Notes: generated from the letters alone by a model not told the origin. DNA of 64,000 nucleotides from Blautia sp. MSJ-19 (GCF_018918125.1 NZ_JAHLQA010000007.1:406926-470925), one strand, 5' to 3'. Counted from the stretch's first letter, positions 16,920 to 24,742 are shown. Program-made: numbers and translations.

Positions 16920-17135
16920 TCACATGGCAAGGTTTTTGACAAGCTCGATATCTGACGCTTTTACTTTGAGGTTTGTCTCGATGACTTTTCCTTCAGCGGT
17001 CGTGATCTTAATTTCGATTAAAGTGTCTTCTTTGACAGCGGTGCTGGCTGCCTGAAGAAATTTCGGGAATTTCGGGTGATTCCGGGTAAAGGTTGCCCAG
17101 GAACTTTTAAGCTGCATTAAATTACCAAGATTCAT
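16920..17135 (-). CDS. Small conserved hypothetical protein in the bile salt hydrolase operon
   Basis: A 71-aa protein of unknown function. It begins with an amphipathic stretch (LKSSWATFTRNHPKFPKFLQAA) followed by a strand-rich part (TLIEIKITTAEGKVIETNLKVKASDIELV). It has no signal peptide or membrane segment. A perfect AGGAGGT precedes its ATG and it starts 12 bp after the hydrolase stop, so it is a real co-transcribed gene. I recall similar small proteins in Clostridia but no function. Confidence 0.7.
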   Translation of the reverse strand: MNLGNLMQLKSSWATFTRNHPKFPKFLQAASTAVKEDTLIEIKITTAEGKVIETNLKVKASDIELVKNLAM

Positions 17136-17147
17136 GTAAAGTACCTC

Positions 17148-18122
17148 CTAGTTCTGGTAATGAATCTGTTCGCCCTGGATCACAGGATAACAGATCAAAG
17201 TATTGCCATCCAGATTTTCTCTGTGCATATCGACTGCACTGATCTGATGATTTTCGTAAGTTGTATAATAGTAGATTCCCTTTGTCGCGTTGCAGCAGGA
17301 TGTATAGAGCGTGATCTCGTATTTTCCCTCAGCAACTTCGCAGCAACCCCTCTGCTGATCGACAGAACCAAGGATATGGAAAAACTGGCTGACGCTTTCT
17401 GTTTCGGAGTCGCCGGAAAAAGAATTCATCTTTGTGAAAGCGACGCGTGCGAAACGGGAAGCAGAAGACAGATCTCCCGGAAGTCCAAGCGCACCCATTC
17501 CGCGGCTGTAGGCAGTAAGTGCCAGATTATCCGCAAAAGTATTCACCGGCTGTTTCGGAGAAAGGTGCATATAGTTGTTCAGCTGGAACATCTGTTGTGG
17601 AAAAGGTGGGTTATTTGTGAGCACACCAACCGGATTATCATAGAGGTGCAGGCCATCTGTCATGGACTCCACTGTGATGGATCCGGTTTCATCAGAGATG
17701 ATCCAGTGAAGCTGTGCCAGAGGAAACTGCTCACTGAACGGTGTATTGGCGAGATTCATGTGAGCAAGAAGTTCGCGTGCTTCTGCAACAGAAGCACACT
17801 GGCTTAAGATCCACGGGATAAATTCAAACTGAGCGACATTGTCCGCATCCGGTTTTACATCGGCATAAGCAGCGTTTCCGACAAAATTCAGACCTGCCAT
17901 GCCGACACCTTTTTCATTAATGGCATCGTAGTATAAAGGATAATCTCCGGCTACATGTGCCATGCCGATGATTGCATAATGCGTTTCTTTTGTACCGGCG
18001 TGACGGAAATGGAATGGATAATTCCGCGGGGTGATCGTGACCTGATCGCCGTAGGAAAATTCGTAATCGAGTGTTCTGCCAAAATAAAAGTCTTTGGTCT
18101 TATAAGTTGCGGCTGTACACAT
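17148..18122 (-). CDS. bsh: Bile salt hydrolase (choloylglycine hydrolase family)
   Basis: N-terminal nucleophile hydrolase of 324 aa that removes glycine or taurine from conjugated bile acids; cytoplasmic, no signal peptide. All active-site residues of the family are present: Cys2 (exposed by Met removal), Arg16 and Asp19 in FGRTLDY, Asn79 in AGLNF, Asn170 in LTNNP and Arg223 in SSASRFARVAF. The loop at 205-208 reads Y-S-R-G. The S-R-X form is known in Lactobacillaceae enzymes as the glycine-preferring variant (taurine-preferring enzymes have G-X-G), so preference for glycine conjugates is inferred. Penicillin V acylase activity is the alternative for this family, but the loop and motifs favour bile salts. 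It is the middle gene of a three-gene leftward operon. Confidence 0.93.
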   Translation of the reverse strand: MCTAATYKTKDFYFGRTLDYEFSYGDQVTITPRNYPFHFRHAGTKETHYAIIGMAHVAGDYPLYYDAINEKGVGMAGLNFVGNAAYADVKPDADNVAQFEFIPWILSQCASVAEARELLAHMNLANTPFSEQFPLAQLHWIISDETGSITVESMTDGLHLYDNPVGVLTNNPPFPQQMFQLNNYMHLSPKQPVNTFADNLALTAYSRGMGALGLPGDLSSASRFARVAFTKMNSFSGDSETESVSQFFHILGSVDQQRGCCEVAEGKYEITLYTSCCNATKGIYYYTTYENHQISAVDMHRENLDGNTLICYPVIQGEQIHYQN

Positions 18123-18134
18123 AAACGTTCCTCC

Positions 18135-18668
18135 TTAGAAATCGAAGTCTGCGTAATCTTCCGGAAGAAAACGGTGATAAATAATATGGCAGCCTTCGTC
18201 TTTGAAACAATAGTAGTAAGTATCTTCCGGTTTGTCAGCGAAACGGATCAGGCGGTCAAATTCACCGTTGTTCATTTCCTCTGTGATAACATCCTGTGAA
18301 TAAGTATGGAACAGATCCAGAATTTCATTCATGGTGCAGCCGTGTTTTGCAACTAATTCTACAAGCTGCCGGATGAATTCATTCGGAGCTGTGTTGTCGT
18401 GCACATAGACCGTACCTTCTTCCGGGATGTGAAAACAGAAACGTTCGCCTTTGTGAGAGACTTCGATCTGTCCAAGTTTTTCTGTGATGGAAGCAGGCAG
18501 TGTGTTCAGTCGTTCCTGCATTTCATCAGCACTGTCCCTGGCAGAAAAGAAATGATTCAGGGAAGAGAGCGGATAGTACAGACGGATATCTTCTTTAAAG
18601 AAGCCAAGTTTTGCCTGTTCTTCCTTGATGATGTCGATCAGGTTTCGTTCAAGTTTATCGTAACCCAT
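18135..18668 (-). CDS. DUF3877-like conserved protein
   Basis: A 177-aa protein of unknown function, first gene of the bile salt hydrolase operon. The sequence (IIKEEQAKLGFFKEDIRLYYPLSSLNHF near residue 15) matches my memory of the DUF3877 family found in Lachnospiraceae. It looks cytoplasmic and alpha/beta, without membrane segments or known catalytic motifs. AAAGGAGGT lies upstream of the ATG. Its stop is 12 bp before the hydrolase start. Co-transcription suggests a link with bile acid response, but nothing in the sequence shows it. Confidence 0.65.
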   Translation of the reverse strand: MGYDKLERNLIDIIKEEQAKLGFFKEDIRLYYPLSSLNHFFSARDSADEMQERLNTLPASITEKLGQIEVSHKGERFCFHIPEEGTVYVHDNTAPNEFIRQLVELVAKHGCTMNEILDLFHTYSQDVITEEMNNGEFDRLIRFADKPEDTYYYCFKDEGCHIIYHRFLPEDYADFDF

Positions 18669-18703
18669 GCCGGGAAACCTCCTTTATATAAGATGGATTA
18701 GTT

Positions 18704-18771
18704 TACAATATGTATTCGACCAGAAGCGCAATGGTCGTAAGCAGTAAGTTAAATTACTGCAACATATTGTA
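18704..18771 (-). ncRNA. Candidate three-way-junction RNA upstream of the bile salt hydrolase operon
   Basis: Three perfect stems nest around one junction: P1 of 10 bp (18704-18713 TACAATATGT with 18762-18771 ACATATTGTA), P2 of 6 bp (18717-18722 with 18732-18737, 9-nt loop) and P3 of 7 bp (18741-18747 with 18754-18760, 6-nt loop). Junction linkers are only 3, 3 and 1 nt. On the minus strand the element ends about 36 nt before the first ATG of the operon, the usual place for a regulatory leader. It does not carry purine riboswitch or hammerhead consensus bases. A possible extended -10 (TGC TACAAT, 18771-18766) overlaps the outer stem and would mean the element works as DNA instead. No clear upstream promoter was seen. 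Confidence 0.4.
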
Positions 18772-18895
18772 GCAGATTCATACATAAAATACCAGAGCCG
18801 TTCGGAAAAATCCTTCGCCCGTTTGGAAATTTATGTTATTGTTTGCACCATTCATGGGGATATATTTTTCGACAAAATATTACAAAAAAAGCTCG

Positions 18896-18924
18896 TTGAC
18901 AGTACCAGAGTGGTAGGGTATCAT
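18896..18924 (+). promoter_or_regulatory. Promoter of the ArsC/Spx-like gene
   Basis: TTGACA (18896-18901), a 17-nt spacer and TATCAT (18919-18924). It gives a leader of about 140 nt before the ATG at 19070, within which ATGGCAG (about 19015) can pair with CTGCCAT (about 19045). The 400-bp gap 18669-19069 therefore holds this promoter, the candidate junction RNA and no gene. Confidence 0.7.
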
Positions 18925-19069
18925 AGAACAAAAGAGACTTGATGCATCTACAGACAGATCTTTATACAAAATCTTGGCACATCGCCGATATTTTTCATTG
19001 AGGATAAAATTTATATGGCAGTGCTGAGAAATAAAAATCTTGCCTGCCATTAAGAAGGGAGAAATCGCT

Positions 19070-19423
19070 ATGTTAGTTTTGGTATATCGTAAATGCAGCA
19101 CCTGTCAGAGAGCACTTAAATGGCTTGACGAACACAAAATCTTTTTTGAGGAGCGTGCGATCGTAGAAGAAAATCCTACATATGAAGAACTCAAAGAATG
19201 GTATGGAAGGAGCGGAATGCCACTTAAAAAATTCTTCAATACCAGCGGAATGCTTTACAAGCAGATGAATCTTAAGGATAAGCTTCCGGAGATGACAGAA
19301 GACGAACAGTTAAAACTTCTTGCGACGAATGGTATGCTTGTCAAACGCCCGCTTGTGGTCGGCGAAGATTTTATTCTGACAGGATTCCGTGAGAAAGAGT
19401 GGGAAGAAAAGATTCGGGGGTAG
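19070..19423 (+). CDS. ArsC/Spx family thioredoxin-fold protein
   Basis: A 117-aa cytoplasmic protein with the CxxC redox motif in YRKCSTCQRA at residues 7-16 and the family's conserved RPL region (VKRPLVV) near 95. Family members are either glutaredoxin-like arsenate reductases or Spx-type regulators that bind RNA polymerase; short Firmicute proteins of this kind are often annotated arsenate reductase without proof. A TTG 10 codons upstream is in frame, but the ATG at 19070 has the better ribosome binding site (GGGAG) and gives the normal length. No other arsenic gene is nearby, which weakens an arsenic role. Confidence 0.8.
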   Translation: MLVLVYRKCSTCQRALKWLDEHKIFFEERAIVEENPTYEELKEWYGRSGMPLKKFFNTSGMLYKQMNLKDKLPEMTEDEQLKLLATNGMLVKRPLVVGEDFILTGFREKEWEEKIRG

Positions 19424-19425
19424 GT

Positions 19426-20659
19426 ATGATTCCTTTAAAATTGGAAACATTGCTTGCAGGCAAAACTGTTGAACAGAATCGAGTGGAATATAAAGAGAGA
19501 TGGAATCCCAATGATATTATCCATACAATCTGTGCCTTTTGATGATCGTGTTAATCGTAAAGCTACAATAGAAGACCTCCGTCGTGGATATCTGGAAGAC
19601 TTTTTGAGAGACAGTAAGAGCTCACTTGTTGATGAAATTAATAAAAGTTCCATGGAAGATCTCCTGGTTTCACTGGAAGTGGCTGATGAAACAGATACGG
19701 AATTAAATATACGAAATATTGGCGTGCTTATGTTTACGGAAAGACCGGACAAATTTATCCCGGGAGCACAGATTGATCTGGTGAAATTTAATACAGAGGA
19801 AGCTGAAGGATCGGATGATTTTTTTGAAAAGACATTTTACGGACCAATCTGGAAGCAGGTTCGAGACGTTCTTGATTATATCAATACGAATATCATAGAG
19901 GAAAAAGTTGTCAAAATCCAGGGGCAGGCGGAGTCAGAACGTTATGTAAATTATCCGTATAATGCACTGGAAGAAGCTATCGTGAATGCTGTGTTCCATA
20001 AATCTTATCGGGAACCAGAACCGGTGGAAGTTCGAATTTATGTGGATTGTATTATGATCATTAATTATCCGGGCGTAGATAAATATATCAGTCAGGAAAA
20101 ATTTAAGTCTGGAAAAGCAAAGGCACGTAAATATCGCAACAGAAGAATTGGAGAGCTTTTTAAAGAAATTGATCTGTCCGAAAAACAGGGAACCGGAATT
20201 ACAAAGATTCTCAGAGAATTAAAAAAGAACGGATCTCCAGAACCGCTTTTTGATATGGATGAGGATCGAAACTATCTCGAGACTACTATTTTTATAAGAG
20301 ACGGATTTAATCAGGGTATAATGTCCGAAAAAATGTCCGAAAAGATGTCCGAAAAAAACAGCAGGGACAGTTGGAAAAATAATTTAGATCATAGGGTGAT
20401 AATAGACCAGAAATCTTTTTGGATAGAGGGAAAGTATTCAACAATGTCAGAACTGGAATTAGAAAGGTTGCACCGGCTACTGGTGTATATGGAACATACA
20501 AAAGGATTTAATGCGATAACCAGTGCCAAAGCAGCAAAGATTCTGGATATCCAGCCTAAAACAGCAGCGAGACTTCTCTCAAAAGCAGAAAAAAATAACA
20601 TTTTCGAAAGTGAAGGTAAGACAAAGAACAAAATCTACAGATTAAAACGTATTTCCTGA
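19426..20659 (+). pseudogene. AlbA_2/HATPase-type putative regulator, broken by an internal deletion
   Basis: Intact relatives have an N-terminal AlbA_2 (Schlafen-like) domain, an ATPase domain and a C-terminal winged helix. Here the natural start at 19426 reads MIPLKLETLLAGKTVEQ, goes on through VEYKERWNPNDIIHTICAF and then stops at 19540-19542. In the +1 frame, exactly there, the sequence resumes at VPFDDRVNRKAT, which in relatives lies roughly 90-100 codons further on. The shared bases GTGCCTTT at the join suggest a deletion between short repeats. The downstream frame (to 20659) keeps NYPYNALEEAIVNAVFHKSY, the GTG motif of the ATPase and three MSEK repeats before the winged helix. A shorter protein from an internal start is possible but would lack AlbA_2. 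The gene starts 2 bp after the ArsC-like stop. Confidence 0.8.
20321..20356 (+). repeat. Three tandem 12-bp repeats encoding MSEK
   Basis: Three in-frame copies of ATGTCCGAAAAA (one A-to-G change) sit in the linker between the ATPase and C-terminal winged-helix parts of the broken AlbA_2 gene. Confidence 0.9.
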
Positions 20660-20711
20660 TAGAAATATACGGATAAGGATGCCACATTAAGCATCAGGAG
20701 GAAAGGTACAA

Positions 20712-21374
20712 ATGAAAGCAATTATTTTTGACAAGGATGGTGTTCTGATCAATACAGAACCTCTCCATTACAAATGCTGGAGAGAAATATTGAAAGAAGA
20801 TGGGATCGATCTGGAATACGATATTTATAAGGAATGTATTGGTGCGACGAGAGCGGTTCTCCTGGATATTCTGAAGGAACATTATGACAAAACATACGAA
20901 GATATTGATGAAGTTATGAATCGTATGAAAGATAAAAAACTTGAATTTATCAAGGCAGAAGGCTTTCCAATGCTTGATGGGATTAAAGATTCAATTGAAA
21001 CTCTGCACAGAGCCGGATATCATCTTGCAGTGGCATCGTCGTCACCGAGAGAGTCCATAGAGATGGAACTGGATGCCATCGGTATACGTAAATATTTTGA
21101 AGACATAACAAGCGGCCTTGAAGTAGAGCATTCCAAACCTGCTCCGGATATCTTCCTGTGTGCTATGAAGAAACTTCATCTGACACCGGCAGAATGTCTT
21201 GTCGTAGAAGATTCTACGAATGGAGGTAAGGCGGCAGAGGCAGCAGGTATGAAGTGTGTATGGTATCACAATCCGGATTCAGGAGATCAGCTGATTCCGC
21301 AGGCAGAACTCGAGATCAGTGCGTGGACTCCGGAAAATGTAAACAAGATTCTGGGGATTCTGGAAAAATATTAA
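20712..21374 (+). CDS. HAD family phosphatase, beta-phosphoglucomutase-like
   Basis: A 220-aa cytoplasmic hydrolase of the haloacid dehalogenase superfamily, subfamily I with an alpha-helical cap. Motif I is FDKDGVL with nucleophile Asp7 and acid/base Asp9, motif II is VASSS near 105, motif III the Lys in HSKPAPD near 145 and motif IV VEDSTNG near 168. Such enzymes dephosphorylate sugar phosphates or act as beta-phosphoglucomutases. The QQGVT-type phosphoglucomutase signature is not seen, so a general sugar-phosphate phosphatase is more likely. The ribosome binding site is AGGAGG. It lies between the decayed AlbA_2 gene and a terminator, with no functional partner nearby. Confidence 0.85.
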   Translation: MKAIIFDKDGVLINTEPLHYKCWREILKEDGIDLEYDIYKECIGATRAVLLDILKEHYDKTYEDIDEVMNRMKDKKLEFIKAEGFPMLDGIKDSIETLHRAGYHLAVASSSPRESIEMELDAIGIRKYFEDITSGLEVEHSKPAPDIFLCAMKKLHLTPAECLVVEDSTNGGKAAEAAGMKCVWYHNPDSGDQLIPQAELEISAWTPENVNKILGILEKY

Positions 21375-21387
21375 GAATGACAAGAGG

Positions 21388-21424
21388 AATATCGGCGGGT
21401 ACAGACACCAGTCGATATTTTTTA
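21388..21424 (+). terminator. Terminator after the HAD phosphatase gene
   Basis: A 9-bp stem (AATATCGGC 21388-21396 with GTCGATATT 21411-21419, one wobble) with a 14-nt loop is followed by TTTTTT. Confidence 0.7.
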
Positions 21425-21436
21425 TACTGTAAAATT

Positions 21437-21450
21437 TTCACTTGTGAAAG
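21437..21450. promoter_or_regulatory. Palindrome upstream of the citrate synthase promoter
   Basis: TTTCACTTGTGAAA, a perfect 6-2-6 inverted repeat, lies 18 bp upstream of the -35 box. It may be an operator; no regulator is assigned. Confidence 0.35.
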
Positions 21451-21467
21451 TTTTATCCATTTATCTA

Positions 21468-21496
21468 TTGTATTTTAGGGTATATTCGTGTAAAAT
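21468..21496 (+). promoter_or_regulatory. Promoter of the citrate synthase-trpS operon
   Basis: TTGTAT (21468-21473), a 17-nt spacer and TAAAAT (21491-21496). The leader to the ATG at 21611 is about 110 nt with no evident terminator or T-box. Confidence 0.55.
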
Positions 21497-21610
21497 AGAT
21501 TACAATTTAGTCTAGTAAAGCATGAATGCGTGGATCAAATTGCCGGGTAGAAATTGTTCGGCATCTGATAACACGACAGAAATAGAGCAGAGATGGAGGA
21601 AGAGAGAAAA

Positions 21611-23128
21611 ATGGCAGATCATGAAATGTTAAATCTTGACGAGATGGGCACTCTGAAAGAAAGTATGGAGCTTCTTGGGGAAGAGTTGATGAATGGCCAT
21701 CGGATCAACCCAAATCTATATGTAGAATACGATGTAAAGAGAGGATTGCGTGACTCCGCAGGTAAAGGTGTTCTGACAGGACTTACTGAGATTTCCGATG
21801 TTACAGGTTACGACCTGATCAACGGACGCAAGATCCCTGCACACGGCAGACTGTACTATCAGGGATATAATGTAAACGATATCGTAGACGGTCTCAAAGG
21901 ACGTAAATTCGGTTTCGAGGAAACCATTTACCTCCTTCTGTTCGGCAGACTTCCATCCGACAAGGATATGGAAATCTTCAAAAACATCATGGCAAACTTC
22001 GAGACTCTGTCCGGCCGTTTTGTCCGTGACGTTGTTATGAAAGCCTCTAATGGCGATATCATGAACGCAATGCAGAGATGTATCCTCACTCTGTACACTT
22101 ACGATTCCAAACCAGAGGATACCTCTGCAGAAAATGTTCTCCGTCAGAGCATCGAAATGATCGCGAAACTGCCTCTGATCGCAGTATATTCCTATCATTC
22201 CTACAGACATTTCCGTAAAGATGAGACCCTGTTCATCCGCAATCCGCAAAAGGGACTTTCTCTTGCAGAAAACATCCTTCTGATGCTCCGTCCGGATGGA
22301 AAGTATACAGAACTGGAAGCCAAAGTTCTCGATATCGCACTGATTCTTCACGCAGAGCACGGCGGTGGTAACAACTCCACATTCACCACACACGTAGTTA
22401 CCTCATCAGGAACAGACACGTATTCTTCCGTTGCAGCATCCATCGGTTCCCTCAAAGGACCTCGTCATGGTGGTGCAAACCTCAAAGTTCAGAACATGTT
22501 CGAGGACATCAAGGCAAACGTCAAAGACTGGACCGATGAGAAAGAAGTAGAAGCTTACCTCCGCAAGATCCTGAATAAAGAAGCATTTGATCACAGCGGC
22601 CTGATCTATGGTATGGGACACGCCGTCTATACTCTTTCCGACCCGCGTGAAGTCATCCTCAAGAGATTTGCAAAAGACCTTGCAATGGAGAAGGGCATGA
22701 TGAAAGAATTTGCCCTCTACGAACTTGTAGAACGCCTTGCCGGAAGACTGGTCATGGAACAGAGAAGACTTTTCAAAAATGTCTGTGCAAACGTAGACTT
22801 TTACAGTGGTTTCGTATATACTATGCTTGGAATCCCGAAAGAGCTGTTCACGCCGATTTTCGCAATCGCACGTATCCCGGGATGGAGCGCGCATCGTCTT
22901 GAGGAGATCCTCAATGCAAGCAAGATCATCCGTCCGGCATACAAATATGTAGGACATCATGCAAGCTTTGTTCCGTTTGACGAGAGAGAGCCGGAGGAGG
23001 GCTGCGAGGAAGTACTGAGAGACTTAGAAAAGGAAGAAGCAGGACAGCTGGAAGAAAAGGCAGAAACTATAGAAAAAGAGGCACCACAGGATTCGAAGAA
23101 GTGCCCTGAGGAGAAGAAGAATAAATGA
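21611..23128 (+). CDS. Citrate synthase family enzyme
   Basis: Condenses acetyl-CoA with oxaloacetate to citrate (possibly propionyl-CoA to 2-methylcitrate) in the cytoplasm; in anaerobes it serves glutamate synthesis. The catalytic motifs are clear: His in LHAEHGGGNNST, His in GPRHGGAN and Asp in NVDFYSGFVY. At 505 aa it is longer than the usual 370-430 aa, with about 40 extra N-terminal residues and a Glu/Lys-rich, probably disordered tail of about 45 residues. An in-frame ATG at 21593 lacks a ribosome binding site; GGAGG at 21596-21600 serves the ATG at 21611. The stop overlaps the trpS start (ATGA). Confidence 0.9.
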   Translation: MADHEMLNLDEMGTLKESMELLGEELMNGHRINPNLYVEYDVKRGLRDSAGKGVLTGLTEISDVTGYDLINGRKIPAHGRLYYQGYNVNDIVDGLKGRKFGFEETIYLLLFGRLPSDKDMEIFKNIMANFETLSGRFVRDVVMKASNGDIMNAMQRCILTLYTYDSKPEDTSAENVLRQSIEMIAKLPLIAVYSYHSYRHFRKDETLFIRNPQKGLSLAENILLMLRPDGKYTELEAKVLDIALILHAEHGGGNNSTFTTHVVTSSGTDTYSSVAASIGSLKGPRHGGANLKVQNMFEDIKANVKDWTDEKEVEAYLRKILNKEAFDHSGLIYGMGHAVYTLSDPREVILKRFAKDLAMEKGMMKEFALYELVERLAGRLVMEQRRLFKNVCANVDFYSGFVYTMLGIPKELFTPIFAIARIPGWSAHRLEEILNASKIIRPAYKYVGHHASFVPFDEREPEEGCEEVLRDLEKEEAGQLEEKAETIEKEAPQDSKKCPEEKKNK

Positions 23129-24195
23129 AACAGGTTATTTTAACAGGTGACCGTCCTACCGGAAGACTTCATGTAGGACATTATGTAGGATCACTGAAGG
23201 AGCGTGTCAAACTCCAGAATTCCGGTGATTACGATGAAGTTTATATTATGATCGCAGATGCACAGGCACTGACAGACAATGCCGAGCATCCGGAGAAAGT
23301 ACGTCAGAATATCATCCAGGTTGCACTGGATTATCTCGCATGCGGTATCGACCCGGAGAAATCCACGATCTTCATCCAGTCTATGGTACCGGAACTGACA
23401 GAACTGACATTTTATTATATGAATCTTGTTACTGTTGCACGTGTGCAGCGTAACCCTACCGTTAAATCTGAGATCCAGATGCGTAACTTCGAGGCGAGCA
23501 TCCCGGTTGGATTCTTCTGCTATCCGATCAGTCAGGCAGCAGATATCACTGCTTTCCGTGCAACACATGTACCGGTTGGAGAGGACCAGATGCCGATGAT
23601 CGAGCAGTGCAAGGAGATCGTGCATAAATTCAACACCGTATACGGTGAGACCCTGACCGATCCTAAGATCGTTCTGCCGTCCAACAAGGCATGCTTACGT
23701 CTGCCAGGTATCGACGGCAAGGCCAAAATGAGCAAGTCCCTTGGCAACTGCATCTACCTCTCTGACGAAGAAGCAGACGTCAAGAAAAAGATCATGTCCA
23801 TGTTTACAGATCCGAACCATCTCCGTGTACAGGATCCGGGTCGTGTAGAGGGCAACCCGGTATTCATCTACCTGGAAGCATTCTGTAAGGATGAGTACTT
23901 CCCGGAGTTCCTGCCGGAATACCAGAACCTCGAAGAACTCGAAGATCACTACCGCAGAGGCGGTCTCGGCGATGTCAAGGTTAAGAAATTCCTGAACAAC
24001 GTTATGCAGGCAGAACTTTCACCGATCCGTGCAAGAAGAAAAGAATGGGAACAGCGTATCCCGGATGTCATGGATATCCTGAGAGAAGGCAGCAAGGTGG
24101 CTGAAGCCAAAGCAGCCGAGACACTGAATGACGTCAAGGCATCCATGAGAATCAACTACTTTGACAGCGACCAGTCTGATATGTATCAGAAATAA
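23125..24195 (+). CDS. trpS: Tryptophanyl-tRNA synthetase
   Basis: Charges tRNA-Trp with tryptophan. This class I synthetase of 356 aa has the HIGH-type motif HVGH at residues 16-19 (in RPTGRLHVGHYVGSL) and KMSKS in GKAKMSKSLGN. The tryptophan-pocket stretch GEDQMPMIEQCKEIV lies near residue 152. Length and motifs are normal. Overlap by 4 bp with the citrate synthase gene means coupled translation; the pairing has no obvious metabolic logic. No T-box leader is visible, but the gene is internal to the operon. Confidence 0.95.
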   Translation: MKQVILTGDRPTGRLHVGHYVGSLKERVKLQNSGDYDEVYIMIADAQALTDNAEHPEKVRQNIIQVALDYLACGIDPEKSTIFIQSMVPELTELTFYYMNLVTVARVQRNPTVKSEIQMRNFEASIPVGFFCYPISQAADITAFRATHVPVGEDQMPMIEQCKEIVHKFNTVYGETLTDPKIVLPSNKACLRLPGIDGKAKMSKSLGNCIYLSDEEADVKKKIMSMFTDPNHLRVQDPGRVEGNPVFIYLEAFCKDEYFPEFLPEYQNLEELEDHYRRGGLGDVKVKKFLNNVMQAELSPIRARRKEWEQRIPDVMDILREGSKVAEAKAAETLNDVKASMRINYFDSDQSDMYQK

Positions 24196-24262
24196 GCAGC
24201 CTGTAACGGTTATATGTAATAATCACAACTGCAAGCGGTATGACCAATAATGCAAAATAGTA

Positions 24263-24292
24263 TTGACAATTGTCAAAAATCAATGCTATAAT
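24263..24292 (+). promoter_or_regulatory. Urease operon promoter with palindromic operator
   Basis: TTGACA (24263-24268), an 18-nt spacer and TATAAT (24287-24292), extended by TGC. The -35 lies inside a perfect 14-bp palindrome, TTGACAATTGTCAA (24263-24276), so a dimeric regulator bound there would block or tune RNA polymerase. The regulator is unknown. TTGACAATTG recurs at 31907 before the lysR-type gene. Confidence 0.75.
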
Positions 24293-24314
24293 ACCGCATA
24301 TTCCGAGAGGAACT

Positions 24315-24359
24315 AAGCAGACAAAGAAGTCTAGAGAGATTTCTTTGCCTGCTTTTTTT
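24315..24359 (+). terminator. Terminator hairpin in the urease leader (possible attenuator)
   Basis: An 18-bp stem (24315-24332 with 24337-24354, one A-C mismatch and one wobble), an AGAG loop and then five T. It starts about 15 nt after the expected urease transcription start. It could end trpS read-through, but because it lies downstream of the urease promoter it would also stop urease transcripts unless antitermination occurs. Confidence 0.75.
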
Positions 24360-24361
24360 GT

Positions 24362-24402
24362 ATTACGGGAATTGCGCAGCAATGGAGCAATTCGTATGTA
24401 AT
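24362..24402 (+). other. Second stem-loop in the urease leader
   Basis: ATTAC (24362-24366) and GAATTGC (24369-24375) pair with GTAAT (24398-24402) and GCAATTC (24387-24393). It follows the terminator hairpin and precedes the ureA ribosome binding site by about 24 nt. It has no T-run. Confidence 0.45.
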
Positions 24403-24439
24403 ATTTTATTTTCTAAATACCCATAAAGGAGGAAATGTA

Positions 24440-24742
24440 ATGCGTTTAAATCCAAAGGAACAGGAAAAGCTTATGCTCCATATGGCAGGGAATCTGGCAA
24501 AAGAGCGGAAGGAACGAGGCGTGAAACTGAATTATGTGGAAGCAGTTGCCTATATCAGTTCAGAACTTCTTGAACTTGCAAGAGATGGCAAAGAAGTAGT
24601 TGAACTGATGCAGCTCGGTACCAAAATGCTGACAAAAGACGACGTTATGGACGGTGTCGCAGACATGGTACATGAAGTACAGGTAGAGGCAACTTTTCCA
24701 GATGGAACCAAACTTGTAACAGTACACAATCCGATTCAGTAA
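24440..24742 (+). CDS. ureA: Urease gamma subunit
   Basis: Structural subunit of urease, the nickel enzyme that splits urea into ammonia and carbon dioxide in the cytoplasm. At 100 aa it has the normal length for a separate gamma subunit. It begins [20 protein letters not shown] and contains the conserved [11 protein letters not shown] and [14 protein letters not shown] stretches. AAAGGAGG precedes the ATG. It is the first gene of an eight-gene operon; ureB follows 12 bp later. Confidence 0.97.
   Translation: MRLNPKEQEKLMLHMAGNLAKERKERGVKLNYVEAVAYISSELLELARDGKEVVELMQLGTKMLTKDDVMDGVADMVHEVQVEATFPDGTKLVTVHNPIQ

Noticed and set aside
18704..18771. Purine riboswitch or hammerhead ribozyme
   Set aside because: The three-way layout is similar, but neither strand has the conserved purine-aptamer loop bases or the CUGAUGA/GAAA hammerhead core.
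19070..19423. Arsenic resistance operon
   Set aside because: No arsR, arsB or acr3 nearby; a CxxC Spx/ArsC-fold protein alone does not support it.
20321..20356. CRISPR or other array
   Set aside because: Only three contiguous 12-bp units without spacers, in coding frame.
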